Positions 14,318 to 22,685 of a stretch of DNA of 58,240 nucleotides are shown here, piece after piece. How positions within the stretch are numbered: position 1 is the first letter of the stretch; every line of letters begins with the position of its first letter. The stretch is from positions 1 through 58,240 of the forward strand of contig NZ_JAKNHJ010000016.1 of assembly GCF_022133705.1 (NCBI RefSeq), in the 5' to 3' direction. The position numbers and the translations under genes are program-made. The notes beneath the pieces are model-generated. The model was given only the letters and a program-made list of their open reading frames with translations, was not told the DNA's origin and ran no database searches. This DNA is from Varibaculum cambriense. Lineage in GTDB: Bacteria; Actinomycetota; Actinomycetes; Actinomycetales; Actinomycetaceae.

Positions 14318-17284
14318 GTGATAACTGGTACCAAAAAACGAAGCGCAATCATAGCGCTACTAGCCCTAATCGTAGGGTTAGTAATACCCCTAACGAGTCC
14401 TACACCCGCCCATGCCGCAAAAACGGGACCAGGCTATGATGTGCCATCCACTATGGGAGAAGCACCCAAACATTGGTTAGGCGCTCACCAATCAGTAACC
14501 GGAGACGGAAAACTCGCCTGGTGTATCGAAATGGGGCCGCTGGCTATTGCCCCCGGCCAAACGGTGACCAAGGAAACCCTCACCGGAGCGGGCGCGATGA
14601 CTAACTACGGCGGAGGAGACGTAGACCTCACCAACGTTGCCCAAGTAGCATGGATTCTCGACAAATACGAAAACGTGAATACTAACGACTCCAGGGCAGC
14701 AATCTCCATGATTATCCACTTTAACCTGGAAAATAACAAAAACTCCGCAACAAGCAAAGCGGAAATTTACCGGGTATGGGGCTGGCTACAAGCCAACCAC
14801 CCCGCAGCCGCTAACCTAGCACGCAAGTACGTGCAAGAAGCCAAAGCCTCCGGGGTACACTCTTACACCTCCACCACCCACACCGGCGAGGGAAAACGCG
14901 AAGGCACGATCAATAACATCGGAATCAAGAACGTATCCGGCAAGCACATCGCAGGTATCCCTTACACGTTGACTCTTAAGGGGCCGGCGGTATTTACTGC
15001 CAGTGGTAAAAATACTCTTTCGGGTAAAACCGCAAATAAGCCGATCACGGTTAACTGGCGAGCCACCGGAAACGGGAAAGTCTCTTTCACCTACGCCTAC
15101 ACAGTACGAGACGCTTTAACCAAGCTCACCGGGCCAGCCGGAAAACAGCGCATGATTGCTAACCGAGCAGACCCAGAAGTGAGGAAAAACCCTGGTGGTT
15201 CTTGGGATGTTATCTTTGATTTTCAGCCTATGGCTACCTCTAAAGTAACTGAGCCTTCGGTGGCCGCTACTAAGGGTGAAATCAGCGACACGATTAAGGC
15301 TTTTGCTGATCCGAAGTACGCTAACCCGGAATGGGTTAAAAATACTGAGGTGACCTATAAGGGCGCAGTCTACTACATGGGCGAAACCCTGCCCTCTAAA
15401 GCCCAAGCAGTACCTGCTGGCGCAAAGCCAGTAGCTACCACTAGCTTGACCTTCACCGCTCCGGGCGAGAAAACCGCGACCGTAAAAGCCGATAAACCCG
15501 GGTTTTACACTTGGGTATGGTCAGTAGACAAGAAGAGCCAGAAAACTCCCGACTTAATTCACGCTAACTGGACTGACGGCTACACCGTAGCCACCGAAAC
15601 CCAAGCTAAACGGATTATCGGTAAAATCAGCTCTAAGAACAATGTTATTAAGGTACATTCCGGTTCGGACGCTAAGTTCTTCCTTAACGACTGGGTAAAG
15701 GTTGAAGGATTCCCTGGCAACCACACCACTTTTGCAGGTTACGGGGATATTAAGGCCGATCATAAGACCATTGACCAGCACCTATACTGCGTACCTTCTA
15801 AGACCAAACTCGCCGAAGGCGTAACCCGGGATATGACTCCGGTTAAGTCTTGGACTATCCCGGCAAAGAACGGAGATTACCGGATTGCGGATCACTTCCC
15901 GGAGGCTCCCGGCGAGCATATCCAAGATATTGACTGCCGAGGCACCCTAGTATTTGTGTCTGAGTTTGCAGGAGATGACCGGGTAGAGCCGCTGCGTACT
16001 AGCGAGCTAGACCCGAATGAGTCTTTCGTACCGGATCAGCCTGGTATCCACACCACCGCCACCGATGCGGCGGATGGGGACAAGTTCCTGCCACTAACCG
16101 GTATGGTGACCATTAAAGATAAAGTAACCTATCGCGAGCTGGCAGCAGGCAAGGAATACACCTTGCAGGCAACCTTGATGGACAAGGCAACCGGAAAGCC
16201 CTTCCAGGATTGCAACGATGCTGCAACCGTGACTGACTATTCCGGAAAAATCCAGAAAGTAGTCACCGATTTTGCTAACAAAATCAAAATCGATGGTACA
16301 TACGATTACCTAGTTAGGGACGGGAAAATCTCATCTAAGGCTTTGAACTCTATTGTTCCCGGCTTTGGGGAAGGCCGCGAACTTAACAACATAATCGAAA
16401 ACGCTGGATACAGCGTAGAAGATATTCTAGGTATTGGCGCGGTCGTAAACGCTAAATCTCATACCGGCGCTGGCGTGTCAGAAAGCCGAGGAGTTGTCTC
16501 GATGACCAGCCCGAAGAAAACCGTTGATGAGGAAAAACTGGCTAAAGCTATCTCTAGCGAACTGGTTAAGTACCTGAAAGATCATCCTCAAAAGACTGAA
16601 GGCAAGGATTGTAAGCCAGTGACCGCGACCAAGAAGTTCACCCCCACGCACCGCAACGGCATCGTGGAGATTGATATTCCGGTCAAGGCCGAGCTATTAG
16701 CCGGTAAAACTACCGTTGTTTTCGAGGACGTGCTGCGCGAAGGTAAAGAACCTATCGTGCACCACGATATTACCGATAAAGACCAGACGGTTTATTCCCC
16801 GAAGGCTAAGACCACCGCTACAGACGGTAAGGACGGAGATAAGATCGTAAACGATGGCAACGTTAAAATTAACGATGTTGTTGAGTACACTTCTTTGATC
16901 CCTGGTGAAACCTACACCGTAACCGGCAAGCTCATGAACAAGGAAACCGGTGAAACGGTTGATTGCATGAAGGGTAAACCTGTTACCTTCAAAGCCGATA
17001 AGTCCGGTAACGGTAAAGTTTCTGTGTCCTTCTTTGGGAACTGCAAAGTTAAAGCAGATACTCAATGGGTAGTGTTCGAGGATATTTACACTGGTAAAAC
17101 CCCGAAAGGCACCCATGTTGTAGAACACCACGAGATTAACGATGTTGATCAAACCGTAACCGTTGTGCCTACCCCGGTACTAGCAAAGACCGGTAGCGCT
17201 AGCACCATCGCCCTGCTGTTCGCCCTGGCACTCACCGGAGCAGGAGCAGTAGCGCTTTACTCCCGTAAACGCGCACGGCAATAA
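14318..17284 (+). CDS. VaFE repeat surface protein with thioester-like head and LAKTG anchor
   Basis: A 988-residue wall-anchored adhesin. It has a signal peptide ending AHA. The N-terminal region (LAWCIEMG followed later by Gln-rich turns) resembles Cys-Gln thioester domains that bind host amines. Long beta-rich repeats follow, with C-terminal VaFE modules (TTVVFEDVLREG; TQWVVFEDIYTG; DKDQTV/DVDQTV borders), which usually form internal isopeptide bonds. The sorting signal is LAKTG, the type favoured by class E sortases. A class E sortase is the next gene. The start is GTG, with AAGGAG 5 bp upstream. It could promote contact between mating cells. Confidence 0.88.
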   Translation: MITGTKKRSAIIALLALIVGLVIPLTSPTPAHAAKTGPGYDVPSTMGEAPKHWLGAHQSVTGDGKLAWCIEMGPLAIAPGQTVTKETLTGAGAMTNYGGGDVDLTNVAQVAWILDKYENVNTNDSRAAISMIIHFNLENNKNSATSKAEIYRVWGWLQANHPAAANLARKYVQEAKASGVHSYTSTTHTGEGKREGTINNIGIKNVSGKHIAGIPYTLTLKGPAVFTASGKNTLSGKTANKPITVNWRATGNGKVSFTYAYTVRDALTKLTGPAGKQRMIANRADPEVRKNPGGSWDVIFDFQPMATSKVTEPSVAATKGEISDTIKAFADPKYANPEWVKNTEVTYKGAVYYMGETLPSKAQAVPAGAKPVATTSLTFTAPGEKTATVKADKPGFYTWVWSVDKKSQKTPDLIHANWTDGYTVATETQAKRIIGKISSKNNVIKVHSGSDAKFFLNDWVKVEGFPGNHTTFAGYGDIKADHKTIDQHLYCVPSKTKLAEGVTRDMTPVKSWTIPAKNGDYRIADHFPEAPGEHIQDIDCRGTLVFVSEFAGDDRVEPLRTSELDPNESFVPDQPGIHTTATDAADGDKFLPLTGMVTIKDKVTYRELAAGKEYTLQATLMDKATGKPFQDCNDAATVTDYSGKIQKVVTDFANKIKIDGTYDYLVRDGKISSKALNSIVPGFGEGRELNNIIENAGYSVEDILGIGAVVNAKSHTGAGVSESRGVVSMTSPKKTVDEEKLAKAISSELVKYLKDHPQKTEGKDCKPVTATKKFTPTHRNGIVEIDIPVKAELLAGKTTVVFEDVLREGKEPIVHHDITDKDQTVYSPKAKTTATDGKDGDKIVNDGNVKINDVVEYTSLIPGETYTVTGKLMNKETGETVDCMKGKPVTFKADKSGNGKVSVSFFGNCKVKADTQWVVFEDIYTGKTPKGTHVVEHHEINDVDQTVTVVPTPVLAKTGSASTIALLFALALTGAGAVALYSRKRARQ

Positions 17285-17300
17285 CACACAAATAGGAACA

Positions 17301-17340
17301 GGCCGCGCCAAGAAAATCTCCCATTTTTCTTGGCGCGGCC
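17301..17340 (+). terminator. 16-bp hairpin after the VaFE gene
   Basis: A perfect stem, 17301-17316 with 17325-17340, with an 8-base loop, 16 bp after the stop codon. The sortase starts only 23 bp further on, so readthrough or a separate promoter is needed. Confidence 0.7.
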
Positions 17341-17363
17341 ACCCCCAACAAGGCTGTTGCAAA

Positions 17364-18227
17364 ATGCATTACCCGCCAAGATCAAGCAACCGGGAACAAC
17401 GAGCCGCCAGAGCCACCCGAGCTACTAATAACCCCAAACAACAAACGCCAGCAACACCAACCTGGCAAGCCATGCCAGCAACACCAGCACCCCTGGCAGC
17501 GCCAGCAAAGCAAGCAGATGGTAAAGATCGGCAACAACCAAAATTTGATTTAGTTACCGCTATCGGAGAGTTAATTCTTATCGCTGGTGTTTTCGTGGCC
17601 GCGTTTACGCTATGGAACCTGTACGTAACTGACCTGCAAGCAGAACGACAAACAGCGCAAGCGGTAGAAGAATTTAAAGCCCCCTGCCCTGACATAACCT
17701 CCCTCGATGAACGAACCAGCCCGCCACCTGAAATAGAGCCGGTAGCTTCGGGGCAGCTATTCGCAACCATGCATGTTCCTGCCTGGCACTTCATGACCAT
17801 CCCTATTAAGGAAGGCACCAGCCAGGCCGTGTTAAACACTGGCGCTGCCGGCCACTACCTGGGCACCGCTATGCCAGGGCAGGTAGGAAACTTTTCCGTA
17901 GCTGGGCATCGTCGCACTTACGGCTCGAACTTTCGCCGCGTAGACATCCTAAAACCGGGCGATCCGATAATAGTGGAAACCAAAAATGCTTGGATCATCT
18001 ACAAAGTAGAATCCACCAGGATTGTCAGCCCGAAAAATCTGGAAGTTATCAAACCCAACCCGATAGATGACTCCAAACCAGCCCAAGCGTACCTGACAAT
18101 GACTACTTGCCACCCTGAATACGGAAACTCTGAACGTTTCATAGTCCACAACATTTTCGATCACTGGGTACCCAAAGAAACGGGAATCCCGAAAGAACTA
18201 GCGGGGAAAAATCCATGCTCAAACTAA
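17364..18227 (+). CDS. Class E sortase
   Basis: A transpeptidase of 287 residues that joins LAxTG proteins to peptidoglycan. A Pro/Ala/Thr-rich cytoplasmic N-terminus (9-base repeat DNA) is followed by a membrane helix (about 71-92) and the sortase barrel. The catalytic His is in VAGHRRTYG, the Cys in LTMTTCHPEYG and the Arg in NSERFIVH. The TTCHPxYGNSER box is typical of actinobacterial class E. The upstream VaFE protein, the 25914 protein and the 43830 protein all end in LAxTG and are likely substrates. Two tiny ORFs and a peptidoglycan hydrolase follow with overlapping codons. Confidence 0.92.
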   Translation: MHYPPRSSNREQRAARATRATNNPKQQTPATPTWQAMPATPAPLAAPAKQADGKDRQQPKFDLVTAIGELILIAGVFVAAFTLWNLYVTDLQAERQTAQAVEEFKAPCPDITSLDERTSPPPEIEPVASGQLFATMHVPAWHFMTIPIKEGTSQAVLNTGAAGHYLGTAMPGQVGNFSVAGHRRTYGSNFRRVDILKPGDPIIVETKNAWIIYKVESTRIVSPKNLEVIKPNPIDDSKPAQAYLTMTTCHPEYGNSERFIVHNIFDHWVPKETGIPKELAGKNPCSN

Positions 18228-18361
18228 TCTGGTCACGCCTGCCCGGCGGGGTAATCCTCAAATCCGTACAGATACTAATCCTGATATCCATCATCGCTAT
18301 CATCTGTCATTTCTGGCTATTTCCTGCCATATCCGCCTATATCAACCAGGCAGGGGCTTAA
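18215..18361 (+). CDS. 48-residue single-pass membrane protein
   Basis: Starts inside the last codons of the sortase gene. It has a basic N-terminus (LKLIWSRL), then one long hydrophobic helix (GVILKSVQILILISIIAIICHFWLF). Coupled translation and position suggest a small partner of the sortase or of the transfer channel. No family is recognised. Confidence 0.65.
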   Translation: MLKLIWSRLPGGVILKSVQILILISIIAIICHFWLFPAISAYINQAGA

Positions 18362-18538
18362 ATGTTTGACCCGATTAGCCACATAACCGCCCTCATACCT
18401 AGCAGGAACTACGAGCAAGCACAGCAGGTATGGAACTGCCTTTGCCGCTTCGGCTACACCAGTAGCGACCTAGCCAGCGGGAAAATCCGTGTCGGATTGA
18501 TCCTCGATCTTGCCCAAAGCATAAGGAGTGAAAAATAA
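18362..18538 (+). CDS. 58-residue hypothetical protein
   Basis: It begins directly after the previous stop and ends in a TAATG overlap with the hydrolase gene. It is small, soluble and mostly helical, with CLCRFGYTSSDLASG. The tight packing supports real coding. The function is unknown. Confidence 0.6.
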   Translation: MFDPISHITALIPSRNYEQAQQVWNCLCRFGYTSSDLASGKIRVGLILDLAQSIRSEK

Positions 18539-20127
18539 TGAGCCTTCACAAAAAATATCCAATAAGCGTGGCTACTATGCTCATTGTTTTCCTATCTTTT
18601 GCCGGAGCTGTACCCGCCACTGCCGCTCAATACTGCCAAACCCAAAACGAATCCGGCATTACCGGAAATGCTAGCGGGGCTATCGCGGGACAAACCCCCA
18701 CCAAAGCGATACCTTGGGTCAAAGCCGCCTACGAAGGCGCAGGACACCGCCTACCCGCGAACTTTTTTGCTGGAATGATGTACTACGAGTCCTCTTTCAA
18801 CCCCACCATCCGTAACTCGCTTGGCTATATGGGGCTATGCCAAATTGGTACAGAAGAATGGCGACACCTCACCGGAGGAACCCCCAGTTCACCAAACATT
18901 TATGATCCGATCATTCACGCGAAAAATTGCGGAAAACTCTCAGCAGAAAACTTAGACAAAGTTCTAAAAGCCCGCGCGACAAATCTGCCCGCAAACCTTA
19001 GATCTTTACCCGATTGGCAGCTGGTAATCCTCGCTCACAACGCGGGACCGGCCTATCTAACCCCTAAAAAGAACGGGCGAATTCCTAATGAGACTCGCCG
19101 CTCTATCGGGCGCATGATGCCTTATATGAACGCTACAACCACTAATAATAGTGTCACCGTAGCTAGCGGCTCGGGGGTACGCGCGGGCGCGGCCACCAAC
19201 CCACGCGCCCTCAAAGCTGCCATCCAAAAAGCCATAAAACCCGCTGCTTGGGACGGAAAATTCGATGCTCCCGCACCCGGCGGGCTTCACGTCACCAGTC
19301 CCTATGGACCGAGAAAACACCCCGTCACCGGGAAAATGCAATCCCTACACGCTGGAACCGACTACTCCCAAGCGGCAGGTAACCCTCAATACGCTACCGC
19401 GCCCGGCACCGTAATATCTACTAAATACGAGGGCACCGGCGGTAACACCGTGTGTATCAACCACGGCGAATACGCGGGGGCAACCTGGAAAACCTGCCAC
19501 AGACACCTTTCAAAGTTCTTGGTAAAGCCTGGCCAACAAGTCCAAAAAGGCACCCCTATCGGATTAACCGGAGCTACCGGGCGGGTAACCGGGGCACATA
19601 TCCATTACGAGATCTATCAAAACGGCAAACCCATAAACCCCGAACCGTTCATGAAAGGCGCAACCGCCACCCCCACCAGCGAGGCAGGCAGCGATCCCGC
19701 TGCTGCTACAAGCGGATTTTGCTCTTATCTACCCGGTGGCGGCGGCGGTTTAATGGGTGATGACGCGCCACTTAACCCTTCAGGAAACAAAGTCGTTGAA
19801 GCCGCGCTACGCGAACGCGGAAAACCCTACATATGGGGAGCCGAGGGACCGAATACTTTCGACTGTTCAGGCCTTGTCAAATGGTCATACGCGAAAGGAG
19901 CAGGAATCAACCTACCCCACCAAAGCGGGGCACAAGCCAACGCAGGTACCCAACTACCAGTAAGCGCCGCACAACCAGGCGATGTGCTTTGGAAGCCCGG
20001 CCACGTAGGAATCTTCATAGGTGACGGGAAATTCATCCACGCACCCCGCAAACATGACGTTGTAAAAGTAGCGGATATGAAATACGGCAAATGGCAAAAA
20101 GCCATCAGAATAACTAAGGGTAAATAA
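18538..20127 (+). CDS. Three-domain peptidoglycan hydrolase of the conjugation system
   Basis: A secreted 529-residue enzyme that would open the wall for the transfer channel (VirB1-like role). After the signal peptide comes a lytic-transglycosylase-like region (AGMMYYESSFNP, YMGLCQIG). An M23 LytM metallopeptidase follows (SPYGPRKHP, HAGTDY, GAHIHYE). The last domain is NlpC/P60 with the nucleophile in TFDCSGL and its His in GHVGIFIG. Few proteins carry all three activities; related T4SS hydrolases usually have two. It overlaps the upstream 58-residue ORF and the next gene by one base each, so it is part of the sortase operon. Confidence 0.9.
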   Translation: MSLHKKYPISVATMLIVFLSFAGAVPATAAQYCQTQNESGITGNASGAIAGQTPTKAIPWVKAAYEGAGHRLPANFFAGMMYYESSFNPTIRNSLGYMGLCQIGTEEWRHLTGGTPSSPNIYDPIIHAKNCGKLSAENLDKVLKARATNLPANLRSLPDWQLVILAHNAGPAYLTPKKNGRIPNETRRSIGRMMPYMNATTTNNSVTVASGSGVRAGAATNPRALKAAIQKAIKPAAWDGKFDAPAPGGLHVTSPYGPRKHPVTGKMQSLHAGTDYSQAAGNPQYATAPGTVISTKYEGTGGNTVCINHGEYAGATWKTCHRHLSKFLVKPGQQVQKGTPIGLTGATGRVTGAHIHYEIYQNGKPINPEPFMKGATATPTSEAGSDPAAATSGFCSYLPGGGGGLMGDDAPLNPSGNKVVEAALRERGKPYIWGAEGPNTFDCSGLVKWSYAKGAGINLPHQSGAQANAGTQLPVSAAQPGDVLWKPGHVGIFIGDGKFIHAPRKHDVVKVADMKYGKWQKAIRITKGK

Positions 20128-21041
20128 TGGATCGGATAGAAATCTACGATAACGGACGCGCGGAAATCCACACCGGTGATGACACCATCACCGTGACCAG
20201 CCCCAACCAGGCCGGGCTACGCACAGCTGCGATCATAAAAGCCCGGGCACTAGGATACCGGCCAGCCCGGCAAAACCGGCTGAAAAACCTACCGATAAAA
20301 CGCATCGCGGCCACCGTGCTAGTCCTGGCCGCTACCTGCGCGCTAGGTGCGGCAAGCGGGTGGATAGTACACGGAGCGGCAGCCACAAAACCGGCAGCAC
20401 CTATAAACCCACCAGAACCGAAGATAATTACCCGCACTATCCATTCTTCGCACCTGGCAGGAGCTAACCTATTTACCTGCCGGGCAGGAACAGACGGCAA
20501 CGGCATCACCTGTACCGGGCTAAACGATACTGGGCAACTAGGAACCCTCACGGCGGAAATAACCAGCTATGAGATAGATGAGCTTAAGCACAAGCCGATT
20601 AGCATCATTGCCACCGGGCGCTCCACTACCTGCGCCGCCACAGCAAATAGCGTGTATTGCTGGGGAAAAAACGATACCGGGCAAGCAACCGGACGGCCAA
20701 GCAATACGCCAGCTACCCCAACAGCCGTACTCACCGGCAAAGGCGAAATCACGGCCTTAACCATAGGTGCCGCCCACACTTGCGCGGCCACCAAAACCGG
20801 GCTGTACTGTTGGGGAGATACCTCAAATGGGCAAATAAAAGATACTGGCCAGACCCTTACCCCCACCAAAATGAGCCTTCCGAAAAATATCAAAGACCAG
20901 ATCACTGCCCTGGAAAGCTCAGGGTACGTCACCTGGGCACAAACCAAAACCGGGCAGCGGGTAGCGTTCGGGAACAACCGGGCAGGAGAAATACCCGGAG
21001 CTGAAAAAAGCGCCCACATCGAACCTACCGAAATAAAATAA
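20127..21041 (+). CDS. Membrane-anchored RCC1-like repeat protein
   Basis: A 304-residue protein with a short cytoplasmic domain (IEIYDNGRAEIHTGDDTI), a membrane helix near residues 60-82 and an outer part with RCC1-type beta-propeller blades (ITCTGLNDTGQLG; VYCWGKNDTGQAT; LYCWGDTSNGQI). There are only about four blades, fewer than the seven of a full propeller, so it may oligomerise. Paired Cys in the blades suggest disulphides. It is coupled to the hydrolase gene. It may be a structural part of the transfer apparatus; that role is an inference. Confidence 0.75.
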   Translation: MDRIEIYDNGRAEIHTGDDTITVTSPNQAGLRTAAIIKARALGYRPARQNRLKNLPIKRIAATVLVLAATCALGAASGWIVHGAAATKPAAPINPPEPKIITRTIHSSHLAGANLFTCRAGTDGNGITCTGLNDTGQLGTLTAEITSYEIDELKHKPISIIATGRSTTCAATANSVYCWGKNDTGQATGRPSNTPATPTAVLTGKGEITALTIGAAHTCAATKTGLYCWGDTSNGQIKDTGQTLTPTKMSLPKNIKDQITALESSGYVTWAQTKTGQRVAFGNNRAGEIPGAEKSAHIEPTEIK

Positions 21042-21043
21042 CC

Positions 21044-21322
21044 ATGCGAAGAACACTAATAAGAATTGCGGTACTGATCCTAGCCGCCATGAGTCTATAC
21101 ACCATCGCCCGCCCCTATATCCCAAGCATCGCCCGCCACGAAACCTTACAAGCGGAGGTCTGTGCCCGGCTGCAAGAACAAGACCCCACCTTCAACTGCG
21201 ATAAACTAACCGAAAAAAGCGCGCGGCAAATTAACAACCTAATAACCCAAGGGAAAACACCCGAGCAAATAATCCAAGAAATCCAAAACCCCACGCCCCT
21301 AGACCTACCCGGCAAAAAATAA
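21044..21322 (+). CDS. 92-residue membrane-anchored protein
   Basis: One N-terminal helix (RIAVLILAAMSLYTIA), then a polar helical tail with a single Cys pair and a C-terminal LDLPGKK. It starts 2 bp after the RCC1-like gene, the last member of the sortase-hydrolase operon. The family is not recognised. Confidence 0.7.
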   Translation: MRRTLIRIAVLILAAMSLYTIARPYIPSIARHETLQAEVCARLQEQDPTFNCDKLTEKSARQINNLITQGKTPEQIIQEIQNPTPLDLPGKK

Positions 21323-21368
21323 CTCAAAAATAGCTACTAAATAATAGGTAAAACCGGCTGATACCTGC

Positions 21369-21374
21369 TATAAT
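21369..21374 (+). promoter_or_regulatory. TATAAT promoter with downstream palindrome
   Basis: A perfect TATAAT about 52 bp before the 21427 start. GGGA-N5-TCCC (21389-21401) lies just downstream of it and could be an operator. Confidence 0.6.
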
Positions 21375-21426
21375 AGTAGGGAAGGTCAGGGAATAAGTCC
21401 CGGCCACCTGGAGTAAGGAATTAAAA

Positions 21427-21975
21427 ATGGCTGGATATTTTAATCATTCAATGAGCAACAATGCACTAGCTGCATATACAGGCGGTTTACGCCCCATATC
21501 CAAATGGACGAAAAAAGACTTGATAAACCAAGTTCTAGGCTATGAAGATTGCGTATTCTCACGCGCCGAGCTAGAAAGTTGCAGCCTCCAAGTGTTAAAA
21601 CACTACCTATTACAATACGAGGAATGGCATCACACCTCTAAACACTTCAACCGCACCAGTTTCTACGGTATCAACCTAGAAAACGCCGCAGACCAAACCA
21701 TTCTTGAAGCGATGAAAACCTTTAAGCCAAGCGCGGACACCAAGCCGGCCAGTTACAAAGGCAAAATAAAATTTGAGGAATGGATCGGCACCAGAAATAA
21801 CGGGTGTTTCCGCACCCGCACAGCGTTAGCGATAGTAAAAAATAACTGGGCATACACCCTTAAAGGGAAAAAACTGGTCACAGGTAACCACGTTTTAGGT
21901 ATCGAACGCTACAAGCGCGCGCCGAAAGGCACCAGCACCGAATTTGCGGAAATTGCCAATAAATACGATTTATAG
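21427..21975 (+). CDS. Phage-like conserved hypothetical protein
   Basis: A 182-residue soluble protein opening with GYFNHSMSNNALAAYTGG and SKWTKKDL, a pattern I associate with uncharacterised phage and plasmid proteins of Gram-positive bacteria. The middle is helical and Trp/His-rich, and the C-terminus is basic. It has its own strong promoter and a good GGAGTAAGG site. The HTH gene 8 bp downstream is in the same transcript. The function is unknown; host-defence interaction is possible from the layout only. Confidence 0.65.
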   Translation: MAGYFNHSMSNNALAAYTGGLRPISKWTKKDLINQVLGYEDCVFSRAELESCSLQVLKHYLLQYEEWHHTSKHFNRTSFYGINLENAADQTILEAMKTFKPSADTKPASYKGKIKFEEWIGTRNNGCFRTRTALAIVKNNWAYTLKGKKLVTGNHVLGIERYKRAPKGTSTEFAEIANKYDL

Positions 21976-21983
21976 GAGTATCC

Positions 21984-22319
21984 ATGTTAGCTGACTTTTC
22001 TTTACAATCTTCACTACTAGGACTTAACGCCGCTGATCTGGCACGAAAGTTTGAAGTCCAAGAACGCACCGCACGCAGGTGGATAACAGGTAGAGCTACG
22101 CCACCAGAACCAGTAATCGAACAAGTACAAGAATCCTTCGAGTCCTTCCTTCAATCACTTGGCAGCATGATCGAACTACTTGATGACAACGAGGAAATAT
22201 ATGCCCACATCCTTGACCCAGAACAAGCAGAATACAAACACATGAGACCACTCGTCCAAGCCATATATCTACTTTGCAGCCTTTACCAAATCGAAACAGA
22301 GATAACCTTCAAGCAATAA
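21984..22319 (+). CDS. Small HTH regulator
   Basis: A 111-residue protein with an N-terminal helix-turn-helix (LNAADLARKFEVQERTARRW then TGRATPPEP) like small phage repressors. The C-terminal half is acidic and helical and may dimerise. It is co-transcribed with the 182-residue protein, so it probably regulates that short operon. TAGGAG precedes the ATG. Confidence 0.7.
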   Translation: MLADFSLQSSLLGLNAADLARKFEVQERTARRWITGRATPPEPVIEQVQESFESFLQSLGSMIELLDDNEEIYAHILDPEQAEYKHMRPLVQAIYLLCSLYQIETEITFKQ

Positions 22320-22381
22320 AAGTAGTCACGGCGACCGGCACTATAACTAAGCGAAAACTAGCAATAACCCCTGGTAAATGC

Positions 22382-22387
22382 TATAAT
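22382..22387 (+). promoter_or_regulatory. TATAAT promoter of the Fic module
   Basis: TATAAT in a CTGGTA...CTATAATTA context shared with the chromosomal site at 3104. It lies about 40 bp before the antitoxin start. Confidence 0.65.
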
Positions 22388-22424
22388 TACTCATATAGTT
22401 TCCACCGAATAATCAGGATAAATT

Positions 22425-22685
22425 ATGCAACTACAAGCCAGCGAAACTAAACCTGAATACCGTCCCGAAGATCAGCTCACACCATACGCCGAGGTGGCCA
22501 ACGCCCCGACCCCAGCAGAAGCGGCGATAGCATTTGCTGACGTTGCTATGAGTCTTGCTGATATGCCGGTAACTGATCCTAGAACCCGCGACATCGTGCG
22601 CCAGGTAGCGGAACAATCCCTCAGCGCCGATGAAGCCGTTAGAATTCGTTTATCTGAAATCATGGGCAAGTGGCCAAGTGACTGA
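22425..22685 (+). CDS. VbhA-like antitoxin preceding Fic
   Basis: An 86-residue protein directly upstream of, and overlapping, a Fic gene, the class I Fic arrangement in which the inhibitory helix is a separate protein. Its core (AAIAFADVAMSLADMPVTDPRTRD...EQSLSADEAVRIRL) follows the VbhA layout, but the expected (S/T)xxxE(G/N) reads AMSLAD, so the inhibitory Glu seems absent. It may inhibit in another way, or another segment may do so. A near-identical paralogue sits on the chromosome at 3385. Confidence 0.7.
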   Translation: MQLQASETKPEYRPEDQLTPYAEVANAPTPAEAAIAFADVAMSLADMPVTDPRTRDIVRQVAEQSLSADEAVRIRLSEIMGKWPSD

